The notes beneath the pieces are model-generated. The model ran no database searches. It had not been told where the DNA came from and saw nothing but the letters and a program-made list of their open reading frames with translations. Below are positions 35,875-44,240 of a stretch of DNA of 64,000 nucleotides, one piece after another (the first letter of the stretch is position 1; the number at the start of each line of letters is the position of its first letter). The DNA is from Rhodococcus rhodnii. GTDB lineage: Bacteria; Actinomycetota; Actinomycetes; Mycobacteriales; Pseudonocardiaceae. Made by a program: the position numbers and the translations under genes. The DNA is taken from positions 124,001 through 188,000 of the forward strand of contig JOAA01000022.1 of NCBI GenBank assembly GCA_000720375.1, in the 5' to 3' direction.

Positions 35875-35884
35875 GCAAGAGTTG
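35875..35884 (+). promoter_or_regulatory. GCAA-N3-TTG box
   Basis: GCAAGAGTTG followed by TCATGAC, 89 bp upstream of MarR 3 and just outside the 3' end of the PCu(A)C-like gene. Confidence 0.5.
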
Positions 35885-35914
35885 TCATGACAAACAGTCG
35901 CAGTGAATGCTTTG

Positions 35915-36442
35915 TCAACCGGAAGGTGGACTTGGCGTGGAACATGAAGGTGGAGTTGTCGAATCACCGTCGTGCGACGCTTCCACCATCGCGTCGATCC
36001 GGCCTTGGCCGGCGTTCTCGAAGGTGAGGAACACTGGAATGGTCGTCCCGGCGAGCACGGGGTGGTTGAACCCGGTCAGCTCGACGAAGTACGCCGCTGG
36101 TTGTGGTTTGGCATCCCCGGCAGGCAACGGTAGACCTGCTGGAGTCTCGAATGTTCCTGCGCAGTCCCGATCCCATTTGATCGCGGTCCGCTCGACGGCA
36201 TCGGATCGGACCGCTGTCAGCCGGTCGTCGTTGGCGGCGGTGTTGAACAGCCACAGCCGTAGCCTGCCTGTGTCGTTGGAGGCGTAGCTGCCGTCTCTGG
36301 GGGCCTCGACGTACATGTTGCGCACCAGGATGGGGCCGATCTGCCCGTTCGTGCCTATCGTGCCACTTTGGATCTCGCCTTGTGAGCCGCAGCCCGCAGC
36401 GATTGGCAGGACGGTCATGGCGACTACGAAGTAGCGCTTCAC
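35915..36442 (-). CDS. LpqE/PCu(A)C-like lipoprotein
   Basis: A 175-residue lipoprotein: signal MKRYFVVAMTVLPIAAGC, then a beta-sandwich domain opening ILVRNMYVEAPRDGSYASNDTGRLRLWLFNTA. This resembles the LpqE/PCu(A)C (copper chaperone-like) fold, but the copper-binding H-M-x10-M-x21-H-x-M motif is not obvious. Last gene of the SDR/VKOR/small membrane/lipoprotein operon (4-bp overlap upstream). Metal binding is unproven. Confidence 0.6.
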   Translation of the reverse strand: MKRYFVVAMTVLPIAAGCGSQGEIQSGTIGTNGQIGPILVRNMYVEAPRDGSYASNDTGRLRLWLFNTAANDDRLTAVRSDAVERTAIKWDRDCAGTFETPAGLPLPAGDAKPQPAAYFVELTGFNHPVLAGTTIPVFLTFENAGQGRIDAMVEASHDGDSTTPPSCSTPSPPSG

Positions 36443-36648
36443 GGCTTGTCATTCCTCGAACTCGACCAGAACAGCATGATCGTGAACGGGATCGCTGCGG
36501 CTGAGAACGAGATGGCCAGCAGCAACACGAGCGAGACATCAGTCTGTGACATCGCAACGGTGATGAAACCGGCCAAGAAGGCAAACGGAATCAACGCTGT
36601 AAGCAATGACACCTTCATCATTCGCCTGCGGTTGGGCGGCATTGGCAC
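36439..36648 (-). CDS. small two-helix membrane protein
   Basis: A 69-residue protein: basic start MPMPPNRRRMMK, helices LLTALIPFAFLAGFITVAM and VLLLAISFSAAAIPFTIMLF, short basic tail. It overlaps the lipoprotein start by 4 bp and lies 9 bp after the VKOR gene, so it is co-expressed. No family recognised. Confidence 0.65.
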   Translation of the reverse strand: MPMPPNRRRMMKVSLLTALIPFAFLAGFITVAMSQTDVSLVLLLAISFSAAAIPFTIMLFWSSSRNDKP

Positions 36649-36657
36649 TCCTCGAGA

Positions 36658-37185
36658 TCAGATCGGCCGGTTGTTTCCGTGCTGCCGTACGTGTGTCCAT
36701 GCCGCACTGATCTCCGAGCGGACGAGAACGAGCACGGCGATGGAAATCACTGCGGAGGCCAGGCAGAGGCTGCAGAAAGTACCTGTCAGCAAAGGCTGCG
36801 CGATGACCAGAACCAGTCCGGCTACGCCCAAACCCGCTGCGACAAGACCAAGCGTGAGCACCAGCAGGCTTCGGTCTGCCCACCGGCGGCGGCCACCTGC
36901 CAGTTCCAGGACGGCCTCAACCAGATACGCGGCGGCGCCGATGGCGCCGTCCGGTACCGGCAGTGCCGTGGAGAGGGTGGAGGTGAGCACAGCCTCACTG
37001 CCGGAACCGAATATCGGGTCCCACACATCCGTGAGAACACCGTATTGGTACAACGCCAAATAAGTGGAGGTCGCACAACCGACGAGGGCAAGTACGGCGA
37101 TCGGAATACGGCGTCGCCAAGCCGATGGGTTGCTCTCCTGCCCCGGCGGCGTCCAGTACCCGGCCGAGCAGTTCGATCGCGTCAT
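36658..37185 (-). CDS. VKOR-like membrane protein
   Basis: A 175-residue protein with four helices. The pattern WDPIFGSGSEAVLTS, then LPVPDGAIGAAAYLVE, then TFCSLCLASAVIS resembles the vitamin K epoxide reductase family, with the redox CxxC in CSLC. Such proteins can reoxidise DsbA-like proteins with quinones; a DsbA-like gene is at 8564. The loop Cys pair of classic VKOR is not evident (an N-terminal Cys and a VGCATS Cys are seen), so activity is uncertain. ATG 37185 follows GAGGTGG and overlaps the SDR stop. Confidence 0.7.
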   Translation of the reverse strand: MTRSNCSAGYWTPPGQESNPSAWRRRIPIAVLALVGCATSTYLALYQYGVLTDVWDPIFGSGSEAVLTSTLSTALPVPDGAIGAAAYLVEAVLELAGGRRRWADRSLLVLTLGLVAAGLGVAGLVLVIAQPLLTGTFCSLCLASAVISIAVLVLVRSEISAAWTHVRQHGNNRPI

Positions 37186-38213
37186 CGTCCACCTCGGCGC
37201 CGCGCGATGAGTGCGCCGACAGCAGTCGCGACGGCTGAGAAGCCAAGCGTCGTGAGCAACCCGTGATGTTGTGACGCCCACACCTGGGGACTGCGCGTCT
37301 TGGCCCGGTCGTCGAACCGGCCGTGTGTGCCGAAGTCTCGTCCATCGTCGGCGGGCTGCCACAGGTTGGACGGGCGGTCGGGATCGGTTTCTTTGGATGT
37401 TTGCTGGGACTTGTATCCCGTCCGGGCGAGATACCGATCGAGCAACCCGGGGATGAACTTGTTCGCGACCAACGTACCCACTGTGCTGCCGCCTACCCAA
37501 TACTCGCGGCGCCGGGGGTGGCCCGCGGCGTGGACGATCGCCTGTGCGGCGACTTCGGGCTGATAGATCGGTGGTACGGGCTGGGCCTTGCGCGGCAGCC
37601 GGGACAGCAACCAGTCGAACTGCGGCGTGTTGACCGCTGGGAGCTGCACCATAGTGAGGTGTACGTTCGTCCGGTCGTGCAGCAGCTCGCAGCGGAGGGC
37701 CTCGTTGAATCCCTGGATGGCGTGCTTGGCGCCGCAGTATGCGGCTTGCAGCGGGATACCGCGGTACGCCAGTGCGGAACCTACTTGAACGACGGTTCCT
37801 TTGCCGCGCGGGATCATGTGGTCGAGCGCCGCCCGCGTGCCGTACACGTAACCTAGGTAGGTCACCTCGGTGACTCGTTTGAACTCTTCTGGCTGTGTCC
37901 GCATGAACGGGGCGAAGACTGAGGTGAACGCGTTGTTGACCCAGATGTCGATAGGCCCGAGTTGCTCCGCCACGCGTTGCGCGGCCTCTTCGGTCTCTGC
38001 GTAGTTCGCGACATCCGCCTCGATGGCGAGCGCCCGGCCGCCCAGGGCCTCTATGTCCTCGACGACGCCCTTCAAGCCGTGCTCGCCGCGGGCGATCACG
38101 GCTACTCGATCGCCTCGCTCAGCGAACGCCTTCGCAGTGGCGCGCCCGACACCTCCACTGGCCCCGGTCACGACGACGACCTGTCCCGTGCCCATTCCGA
38201 AGATCATCTCCAT
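37182..38213 (-). CDS. short-chain dehydrogenase/reductase with C-terminal helix
   Basis: A 343-residue SDR. The Rossmann TGASGGVGRATAKAF motif opens the fold; catalytic residues are S in QVGSALAYRG and Y-x3-K in YCGAKHA. Residues about 250-343 are a long polar extension that ends in a membrane helix, LGFSAVATAVGALIARRRGGR, so the enzyme is probably membrane-anchored. Substrate unknown. First gene of the operon; ATG 38195 is an alternative start. Confidence 0.85.
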   Translation of the reverse strand: MEMIFGMGTGQVVVVTGASGGVGRATAKAFAERGDRVAVIARGEHGLKGVVEDIEALGGRALAIEADVANYAETEEAAQRVAEQLGPIDIWVNNAFTSVFAPFMRTQPEEFKRVTEVTYLGYVYGTRAALDHMIPRGKGTVVQVGSALAYRGIPLQAAYCGAKHAIQGFNEALRCELLHDRTNVHLTMVQLPAVNTPQFDWLLSRLPRKAQPVPPIYQPEVAAQAIVHAAGHPRRREYWVGGSTVGTLVANKFIPGLLDRYLARTGYKSQQTSKETDPDRPSNLWQPADDGRDFGTHGRFDDRAKTRSPQVWASQHHGLLTTLGFSAVATAVGALIARRRGGR

Positions 38214-38310
38214 TCTCGGTGTACGTGTCTGAAGTAACAGGCTTCCGCCGTGGTCCGGCCCGAAACGGGCCGCCTGTTGCGAGTGGGTAACGGTGGAAAA
38301 AGTTGCTTAG

Positions 38311-38322
38311 GCGAATAGTTGC
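38311..38322 (+). promoter_or_regulatory. imperfect GCAA-N3-TTG box
   Basis: GCGAATAGTTGC matches the right half-site and has a degenerate left half. It lies in the divergent region between the SDR operon and the TPP-enzyme gene. Confidence 0.3.
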
Positions 38323-38406
38323 TCTCTGCTGCTTTTGGTCGTGTCTGTCGCTTCGCACCGGGTAGCCCGACTGTGGGTAGTGCCTCCAGCGAAAGGGACA
38401 GACACA

Positions 38407-40200
38407 GTGGCCGAGACAGTTGGCGACTACGTGCTTCAGCGACTGCGCGACTGGGACGTCGAGCACGTGTTCGCCTATCCGGGAGACGGCATCAACGGGA
38501 TCGTGGCGGCGTTCGGCAAGGCCGACAACCGGCCGCGCTTCGTGCAGGCCAGGCATGAGGAGATGGCTGCCTTCCAGGCGGTGGGGTACGCGAAGTTCTC
38601 CGGCCGGGTCGGGGTCTGCATGGCCACAAGCGGCCCAGGGGCCATCCATCTGCTGAACGGCCTGTACGACGCGAAGCTCGACCATGTGCCGGTGGTCGCC
38701 ATCGTGGGGCAGACCGCCCGCAGCGCCATGGGTGGCAGCTACCAGCAGGAGGTGGATCTGCAGGTGCTGTTCAAGGACGTGGCCAGCGAGTATCTGGTCG
38801 AGGTCAATGTCGCCGAGCAACTGCCGAACGCGATTGACCGGGCATTTCGGATCGCGCTGGCCGAACGAGCCCCGACGGCCGTCATCATCCCGTCGGACCT
38901 CCAGGAAGAGAAGTACACGCCGCCGAAGCACGCCTTCAAGAACGTGCCTTCCAGTCCGCCCAGTGTGGTGTGGCCGGACGTACGGCCATCAGATCGGGAC
39001 ATCGCCCGTGCGGCGGAAATACTCAATTCTGGCCAGCGTGTGGCGATTCTGATCGGGCAGGGTGCGCGGGGCGCGGCGGCCGAGGTACGTGAGGTCGCGG
39101 ATATCCTCGGTGCCGGGGTGGCCAAGGCACTGCTGGGCAAGGACGTCCTGCCGGACGACCTGCCCTATGTGACCGGCGCGATCGGGCTGCTCGGCACCCG
39201 GCCCAGTTACGAGCTGATGCGGGACTGCGACACCCTGCTGATTGTCGGGTCGAACTTCCCGTACACGCAATTCCTCCCTGAATTCGGCCAAGCCAGGGCT
39301 GTGCAGATCGACATCGACGGCAGCATGATCGGTATGCGGTATCCGACCGAGGTCAATCTGGTCGGCGACGCGCGGGAGACTTTGGCGGCGCTGCTGGGGC
39401 AGCTGCACCGCAGAGACGACCGTTCCTGGCGCGACACAGTCGAGGTGAATGTGGCCAGGTGGTGGGAGACCATGGAGAAACAAGCCATGGTCAGCGCCGA
39501 ACCGGTCAATCCGATGCGTGTCGTGTGGGAGCTGTCCGCCCGGATCCCGGCGAACGCGATCGTCACGGCGGATTCCGGTTCCGCGGCGAACTGGTACGCG
39601 CGGGACCTGAAGATGCGCGGGGAGATGAGGGGTTCGTTGTCGGGCACCCTCGCCACGATGGGGCCTGGAGTGCCGTACGCGATCGGAGCCAAGTTCGCGT
39701 GCCCGGATCGACCAGTGATCGCACTTGTCGGTGACGGTGCGATGCAGATGAACGGGATGGCCGAACTGATCACTATCGCCCACTATCAGAAGTTGTGGCA
39801 GGACCGGCGTTGCGTAGTCTGTGTCTTCCACAACAACGACCTCAACCAGGTCACGTGGGAACTGCGCGCGATGGGCGGTGCGCCGAAATTCGAGGAGTCC
39901 CAGTCCATCCCGGACCTGCCGTACGCTGAAGTCGCCCGATTGCTGGGTTTTGAGGCTCTCACGATCGATGACCCGGACGATCTGGGCGCGGCGTGGGATT
40001 GGGCGTTGGCCGCCGATGGGCCGGTGTTGCTCGATGTGCTGTGCGACCCCGAGGTCCCGCCCATCCCGCCGCACGCGACCTTCGAGCAGGCCCGCTCCGC
40101 CGCCGAAGCCGTCCTGAAGGGCGATCCGGAGGCGTGGCACTTGGTCGTGCAGGGCGTCAAGACCAAGATCCAAGAGGCGCTCCCGCATCGAGGACGTTGA
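38407..40200 (+). CDS. thiamine-pyrophosphate-dependent enzyme (POX/ALS-like)
   Basis: A 597-residue TPP enzyme with PYR, central and PP domains. The cofactor-activating Glu is in ARHEEMAAF (E51). The TPP-binding motif is GDGAMQMNGMAELITI with the second half HNNDLNQVTWE. It groups with pyruvate-oxidase/acetolactate-synthase-like enzymes; the substrate is not decided. GTG 38407 follows AAGGGA. The enolase-family gene starts 2 bp after its stop. Confidence 0.85.
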   Translation: MAETVGDYVLQRLRDWDVEHVFAYPGDGINGIVAAFGKADNRPRFVQARHEEMAAFQAVGYAKFSGRVGVCMATSGPGAIHLLNGLYDAKLDHVPVVAIVGQTARSAMGGSYQQEVDLQVLFKDVASEYLVEVNVAEQLPNAIDRAFRIALAERAPTAVIIPSDLQEEKYTPPKHAFKNVPSSPPSVVWPDVRPSDRDIARAAEILNSGQRVAILIGQGARGAAAEVREVADILGAGVAKALLGKDVLPDDLPYVTGAIGLLGTRPSYELMRDCDTLLIVGSNFPYTQFLPEFGQARAVQIDIDGSMIGMRYPTEVNLVGDARETLAALLGQLHRRDDRSWRDTVEVNVARWWETMEKQAMVSAEPVNPMRVVWELSARIPANAIVTADSGSAANWYARDLKMRGEMRGSLSGTLATMGPGVPYAIGAKFACPDRPVIALVGDGAMQMNGMAELITIAHYQKLWQDRRCVVCVFHNNDLNQVTWELRAMGGAPKFEESQSIPDLPYAEVARLLGFEALTIDDPDDLGAAWDWALAADGPVLLDVLCDPEVPPIPPHATFEQARSAAEAVLKGDPEAWHLVVQGVKTKIQEALPHRGR

Positions 40201-40201
40201 G

Positions 40202-41308
40202 ATGACCTGGTTCGATACGCCGGTCGACGCCGTCGAGGCTGCGGCGTACCGCGTGCCGGTGCCGGTTGGAGAGGCAGACGGCACACTGCAATGGGACGGA
40301 ACGACAATCGTCGTGGTCCACGTCTGTGCAGGAGAGATGAGAGGGCTCGGCTGGACGTATGCGGATCGGGCGTGTGTGAGCCTGATCCAGGGCATTCTCG
40401 GCGACGCCGTGCGACGGACCGGCACACTCCAACCACAGGCGAACTGGCACGCCATGCAGCGCGCAATCCGCAACTTGGGCCGGCCTGGGCTGGTGTCCTG
40501 TGCGATGTCAGCCTTGGACACAGCGCTGTGGGACCTTTCGGCGCGACTCGCTGGTCTGCCGTTGAGCCGGCTGCTTGGACAGGTGCGCGACGAGGTCGAC
40601 GTGTACGGCAGCGGCGGTTTCACCACCCTCGCCAACTCCGAGCTGCAGGCGCAGATCGAGGACTGGGCCCACGAGAAGCGCATCCCACGGGTCAAGATCA
40701 AGGTTGGTGAGTCGTGGGGTAGCCGGACGAACCGAGACCTTTCCCGTGTCGAGTTCACCAGGAAAGTGGCGGGCGACGACGTCGACGTCTATGTGGACGC
40801 TAATGGCGCCTACTCCGTCGGTCAGGCGTCGCGAATGGCGCGACGCCTGACCGAGTGGAACGTCTCCTGGTTCGAGGAACCAGTGTCCAGCGACGATTTG
40901 TCTGGCTTGGCGCGGATTCGTGGTGTCGCGGACGCCGATGTCGCGGCGGGCGAATATGGCTACGACCTGGTCTACTTCGAACAGATGCTGGCGGCGGAAG
41001 CCGTGGACTGTTTGCAAGTGGATGTAACGCGGTGTGGCGGATACACCGAATGGCTGCGCGTCGCGGCGTTGGCCGCAGCGCGGAACATCGAAGTCTCGGC
41101 GCATTGCGCGCCGAACCTGTCCACCCCAGTCGCGGTCGCGACGCCGAACTTCCGGCACATCGAATGGTTCATTGACCATGACCGGATCGAGTCGGAGTTC
41201 TTCGACGGAGCCACGACACCACTGGGTGGGGTCGTGGCTCCGGCTGCGGGCCTAGGTCACGGTATGACGTTGCGAGAGGTCGATGCGCGGCGCTACCGCG
41301 TGGCGTGA
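40202..41308 (+). CDS. enolase-superfamily enzyme (mandelate racemase/MLE type)
   Basis: A 368-residue enzyme with all expected residues: metal ligands D199 (VYVDANGAY), E225 (WFEEP) and E251 (AAGEYG); acid/base K165 and K167 (RVKIKVG) and H301 (SAHCAPN). This is the mandelate-racemase-like K-x-K/His arrangement, used on sugar acids or similar hydroxyacids. It forms a pair with the TPP enzyme, and its 3' end overlaps the convergent Fe-S flavoprotein by 16 bp. Confidence 0.88.
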   Translation: MTWFDTPVDAVEAAAYRVPVPVGEADGTLQWDGTTIVVVHVCAGEMRGLGWTYADRACVSLIQGILGDAVRRTGTLQPQANWHAMQRAIRNLGRPGLVSCAMSALDTALWDLSARLAGLPLSRLLGQVRDEVDVYGSGGFTTLANSELQAQIEDWAHEKRIPRVKIKVGESWGSRTNRDLSRVEFTRKVAGDDVDVYVDANGAYSVGQASRMARRLTEWNVSWFEEPVSSDDLSGLARIRGVADADVAAGEYGYDLVYFEQMLAAEAVDCLQVDVTRCGGYTEWLRVAALAAARNIEVSAHCAPNLSTPVAVATPNFRHIEWFIDHDRIESEFFDGATTPLGGVVAPAAGLGHGMTLREVDARRYRVA

Positions 41309-44220
41309 CCCTGCTCGGCGAGCGTGAGCAATTCGGCAAGGTGCATCGCGTGTCGGCCGGTGCCACCTTGTTCGATCTGTGTGCGGCAGCTGAATCCGTC
41401 CGCGAGCACCAGCGTATCCGCGGAGGCTGTTCGTACGGCTGGAAGCAGTTCGCGTTCCGCGCATGCCATGGACACGGCGTAGTGGCCACGCTCGAAGCCG
41501 AAGTTCCCGGCCAGCCCGCAGCATCCTGAATCGAGTACGGAGACGTCGATCCCGGCGCGTCGCATCACTTGCAGATCCGTCTGAAAACCCATGATCGCAT
41601 GGTGATGGCAATGCTTCTGGGCTATGGCCTTCCGGTCGGCTCTGAGCGGACGCCAGTAGTTCGGCGCGTGATGCAGCAACGCTTCGGCGAGTGTCACAAA
41701 CTGTTGTCGAAGTCGCTGGAGGTCAAGGTCCTCAGGCATCAGTTCAGTGGCATCGGCTCGGAACACCGCGGTGCAGGAGGGTTCCAGCCCGACGATCAAT
41801 GAACCTGCGTCAAGCCAAGGCCGTAGTCTGTCGGCGGTTCGGCGGAGCATTCGCTTCGCCGTCGCCAGTTGACCGGTGGAGATCCACGTCAGTCCACAGC
41901 AGAGGGCTTCGGTTGGCACTGCGACTCTGAAGCCGGCCGACTCCAGCACGGATACCGCTGCACGGCCGACGTGCGGGTGGAAGTAGTTGATGAACGTGTC
42001 CGGCCAGATCACCGCGGTGTGTGCATCGGGCTGAGGATTGTGGTGAGTGCGCTGCCACCACGCTTGGAAGGTCTCGCGGGCGAAACGTGGTGCTTCGCGC
42101 TCAACAGCCACACCCGCGAGACGTTTTCCGGCGGTGGCAAGGCCGGGAGCGTGGAGAACGGCGTTGGCCAGCCTTGGTATGCGCGACGCGGCCCTGGCCG
42201 CCATCGGCAGCCAGCCGAGAGCGTAGTGGGACATCGGCCGGATTCGCCGCTTATAGTGTTGTGCGAGGAACTCAGCCTTGTACGTGGCCATGTCGACGCC
42301 GACCGGGCAATCGCTCTTGCAGGCTTTGCACGCCAGGCACAGGTCCAACGCGTCGCGGACAGCGGTTGATCGCCACCCGTCGTGGATCGGCGAGTCGTCG
42401 TGCCCTTGCAGCATCTCGAACAGCAGCCGTGCCCGGCCTCGCGTCGAGTGCTCCTCCTCCCCAGTCACCTGATAGGACGGGCACATCACCCCGTGTTCGG
42501 GATCCTGCCTGCGGCACTGTCCGACGCCCACACATCGCAGAACCGCCCGGTTGAAGCTGTGATCATCCTCTGGGTACTGGAAGTGGGTGTCGTTCGGTTT
42601 CGGCCGCCAGTCTGCGCCGAGACGAAGGTTCTGGTCTACTCGGTACGGTGCGACCACCTTGCCGGGATTCATCCGGTTGTCCGGGTCGAACAGGGCTTTG
42701 AGTTCGCCGAACGCCTGGACGAGTTCGGAGCCGAACATCCGGACGAGCAACTGTCCGCGGGCCTGGCCATCGCCGTGCTCGCCAGACAGCGAACCACCGT
42801 ACGAACTGACAAGGTCTGCCGCGTGCTCCACGAACAGTCGAAACGCCCGCACGCCGGAGGCCGTCTGCAGCCGGAACGGGATGCGCACGTGCACGCAGCC
42901 CTGACCGAAGTGCCCGTACAGCGATGGGGTATCCAGATCGAACTGGTCGAACAACTTCCTCAGGTCACGCAGATAATCACCGAGTCGTTCCGGTGCCACC
43001 GCCGAGTCTTCCCAGCCGGGCCAGCAGTCGTCCATTCCAGGAGCACGAGCGGTGGCGCCCAGGCCGGATTCCCTTGCCTGCAAAAGGGCCTGCTGTTCCT
43101 CGGCGGTGGTGGCTACCACGACGTCGTCATCTCGCTCGTTCTTGCCCAACGCGTAGAGCAGGCTTTCGGCACGCTCGACGGCGTCGTCAACGTCCTTGCC
43201 ACCAAACTGTACGAGCAACCATCCTCGGCCCGCGGGAAGCATCTCGGCGGAGTCGACATGCAGTTGTTTCTTGCGCATGAACTCGACCAACCGATCGTCG
43301 AGTGCTTCGAGTTGCACCGGTTCGGCGGCATCGAGAATGCCGGGCACAGCATCGGCAGCGGTGGCGATGTCCGTATAGCCGAGAACAACCATCGCCTTGT
43401 GCTCGACCACGGGGACGAGATCAAGCTCCGCGCGCAGTACCGTGGCCAAGGTTCCTTCGCTGCCAACGAGCAGCTTCGCCACATCGAAGTCCTGCTCCGG
43501 CAGCAGGGAGTCGAGGTTGTAACCCGAGACGCGGCGTGGAATGTCCGGAAACCGATTCCGGATCAGGTCGGCATACCGATCACGGATCGATTCGAGGCCT
43601 TCGTACAGGTCCGCAAGTGGTCCACCGTGCTTGACGAGATCGGCTCGCTGTTCGTCCTCGGTCGCGCCGACCCAGCATCGGAGGCCTTGGTAAGTGAGGA
43701 TTTCCAGGCGGCGGACGTTGTCGACGGTCTTGCCGGTTCGCTGTGCCGTCGCACCACACGAGTTGTTGCCGATCATTCCCCCGATGGCGCAATGGCTGTG
43801 GGTGGACGGGCGTGGACCGAACTCGAGGCCGTGGTCAGTGAGCTGCCGGTTGAGCTCGTCGAGCACAATGCCCGGCTCCACCACGCAGGTCCGCTCTTCA
43901 GGATCGACCGAGATGAGCTTGTCGCAGTACTTGGTCCAGTCGATCACGACCGCGACGTTGGTGCATTCGCCAGCGAGGCTGGTGCCTCCGCCGCGGGACA
44001 CCACCGGTGCGTCGTGCTCGCGACAGACCGCGACGGCTGTGGCGGCGGCATCGATCGATCGCGGAATGACCACTCCGATGGGAACTTGGCGGTAGTTGGA
44101 GCCGTCAGTGGCATAAGCACCGCGTGAACCTGGATCGAAACGCACCTCGCCGTCGACGCGATCGCGCAACGCGGCTTCCAGTGCTTCGACATCCACGCGC
44201 GGCAAGATCGACGTGCTCAC
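41293..44220 (-). CDS. FAD/Fe-S oxidoreductase (D-lactate dehydrogenase-like, YdiJ type)
   Basis: A 975-residue fusion: FAD-binding GlcD-like part (about 1-470, with VVSRGGGTSLAGECTNVAVV and TLATVLRAELDLVP), then a ferredoxin-like region with CVGVGQCRRQDPEHGVMCPSY and CLACKACKSDCPVGVDMATYKAEF, then CCG-type cluster or cysteine-rich parts (SGCCGLAGNFGFE). Such enzymes oxidise 2-hydroxyacids, feeding electrons to quinone. GTG 44220 follows AGGAGA. The protease gene ends 20 bp upstream. Confidence 0.88.
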   Translation of the reverse strand: MSTSILPRVDVEALEAALRDRVDGEVRFDPGSRGAYATDGSNYRQVPIGVVIPRSIDAAATAVAVCREHDAPVVSRGGGTSLAGECTNVAVVIDWTKYCDKLISVDPEERTCVVEPGIVLDELNRQLTDHGLEFGPRPSTHSHCAIGGMIGNNSCGATAQRTGKTVDNVRRLEILTYQGLRCWVGATEDEQRADLVKHGGPLADLYEGLESIRDRYADLIRNRFPDIPRRVSGYNLDSLLPEQDFDVAKLLVGSEGTLATVLRAELDLVPVVEHKAMVVLGYTDIATAADAVPGILDAAEPVQLEALDDRLVEFMRKKQLHVDSAEMLPAGRGWLLVQFGGKDVDDAVERAESLLYALGKNERDDDVVVATTAEEQQALLQARESGLGATARAPGMDDCWPGWEDSAVAPERLGDYLRDLRKLFDQFDLDTPSLYGHFGQGCVHVRIPFRLQTASGVRAFRLFVEHAADLVSSYGGSLSGEHGDGQARGQLLVRMFGSELVQAFGELKALFDPDNRMNPGKVVAPYRVDQNLRLGADWRPKPNDTHFQYPEDDHSFNRAVLRCVGVGQCRRQDPEHGVMCPSYQVTGEEEHSTRGRARLLFEMLQGHDDSPIHDGWRSTAVRDALDLCLACKACKSDCPVGVDMATYKAEFLAQHYKRRIRPMSHYALGWLPMAARAASRIPRLANAVLHAPGLATAGKRLAGVAVEREAPRFARETFQAWWQRTHHNPQPDAHTAVIWPDTFINYFHPHVGRAAVSVLESAGFRVAVPTEALCCGLTWISTGQLATAKRMLRRTADRLRPWLDAGSLIVGLEPSCTAVFRADATELMPEDLDLQRLRQQFVTLAEALLHHAPNYWRPLRADRKAIAQKHCHHHAIMGFQTDLQVMRRAGIDVSVLDSGCCGLAGNFGFERGHYAVSMACAERELLPAVRTASADTLVLADGFSCRTQIEQGGTGRHAMHLAELLTLAEQGHATR

Positions 44221-44240
44221 AGATTCTCCTTCACGTTGGT

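Noticed and set aside
42382..44127. 581-codon plus-strand frame opposite the FAD/Fe-S gene
   Set aside because: It is antisense to a clear 975-residue enzyme and shows no family motif of its own.
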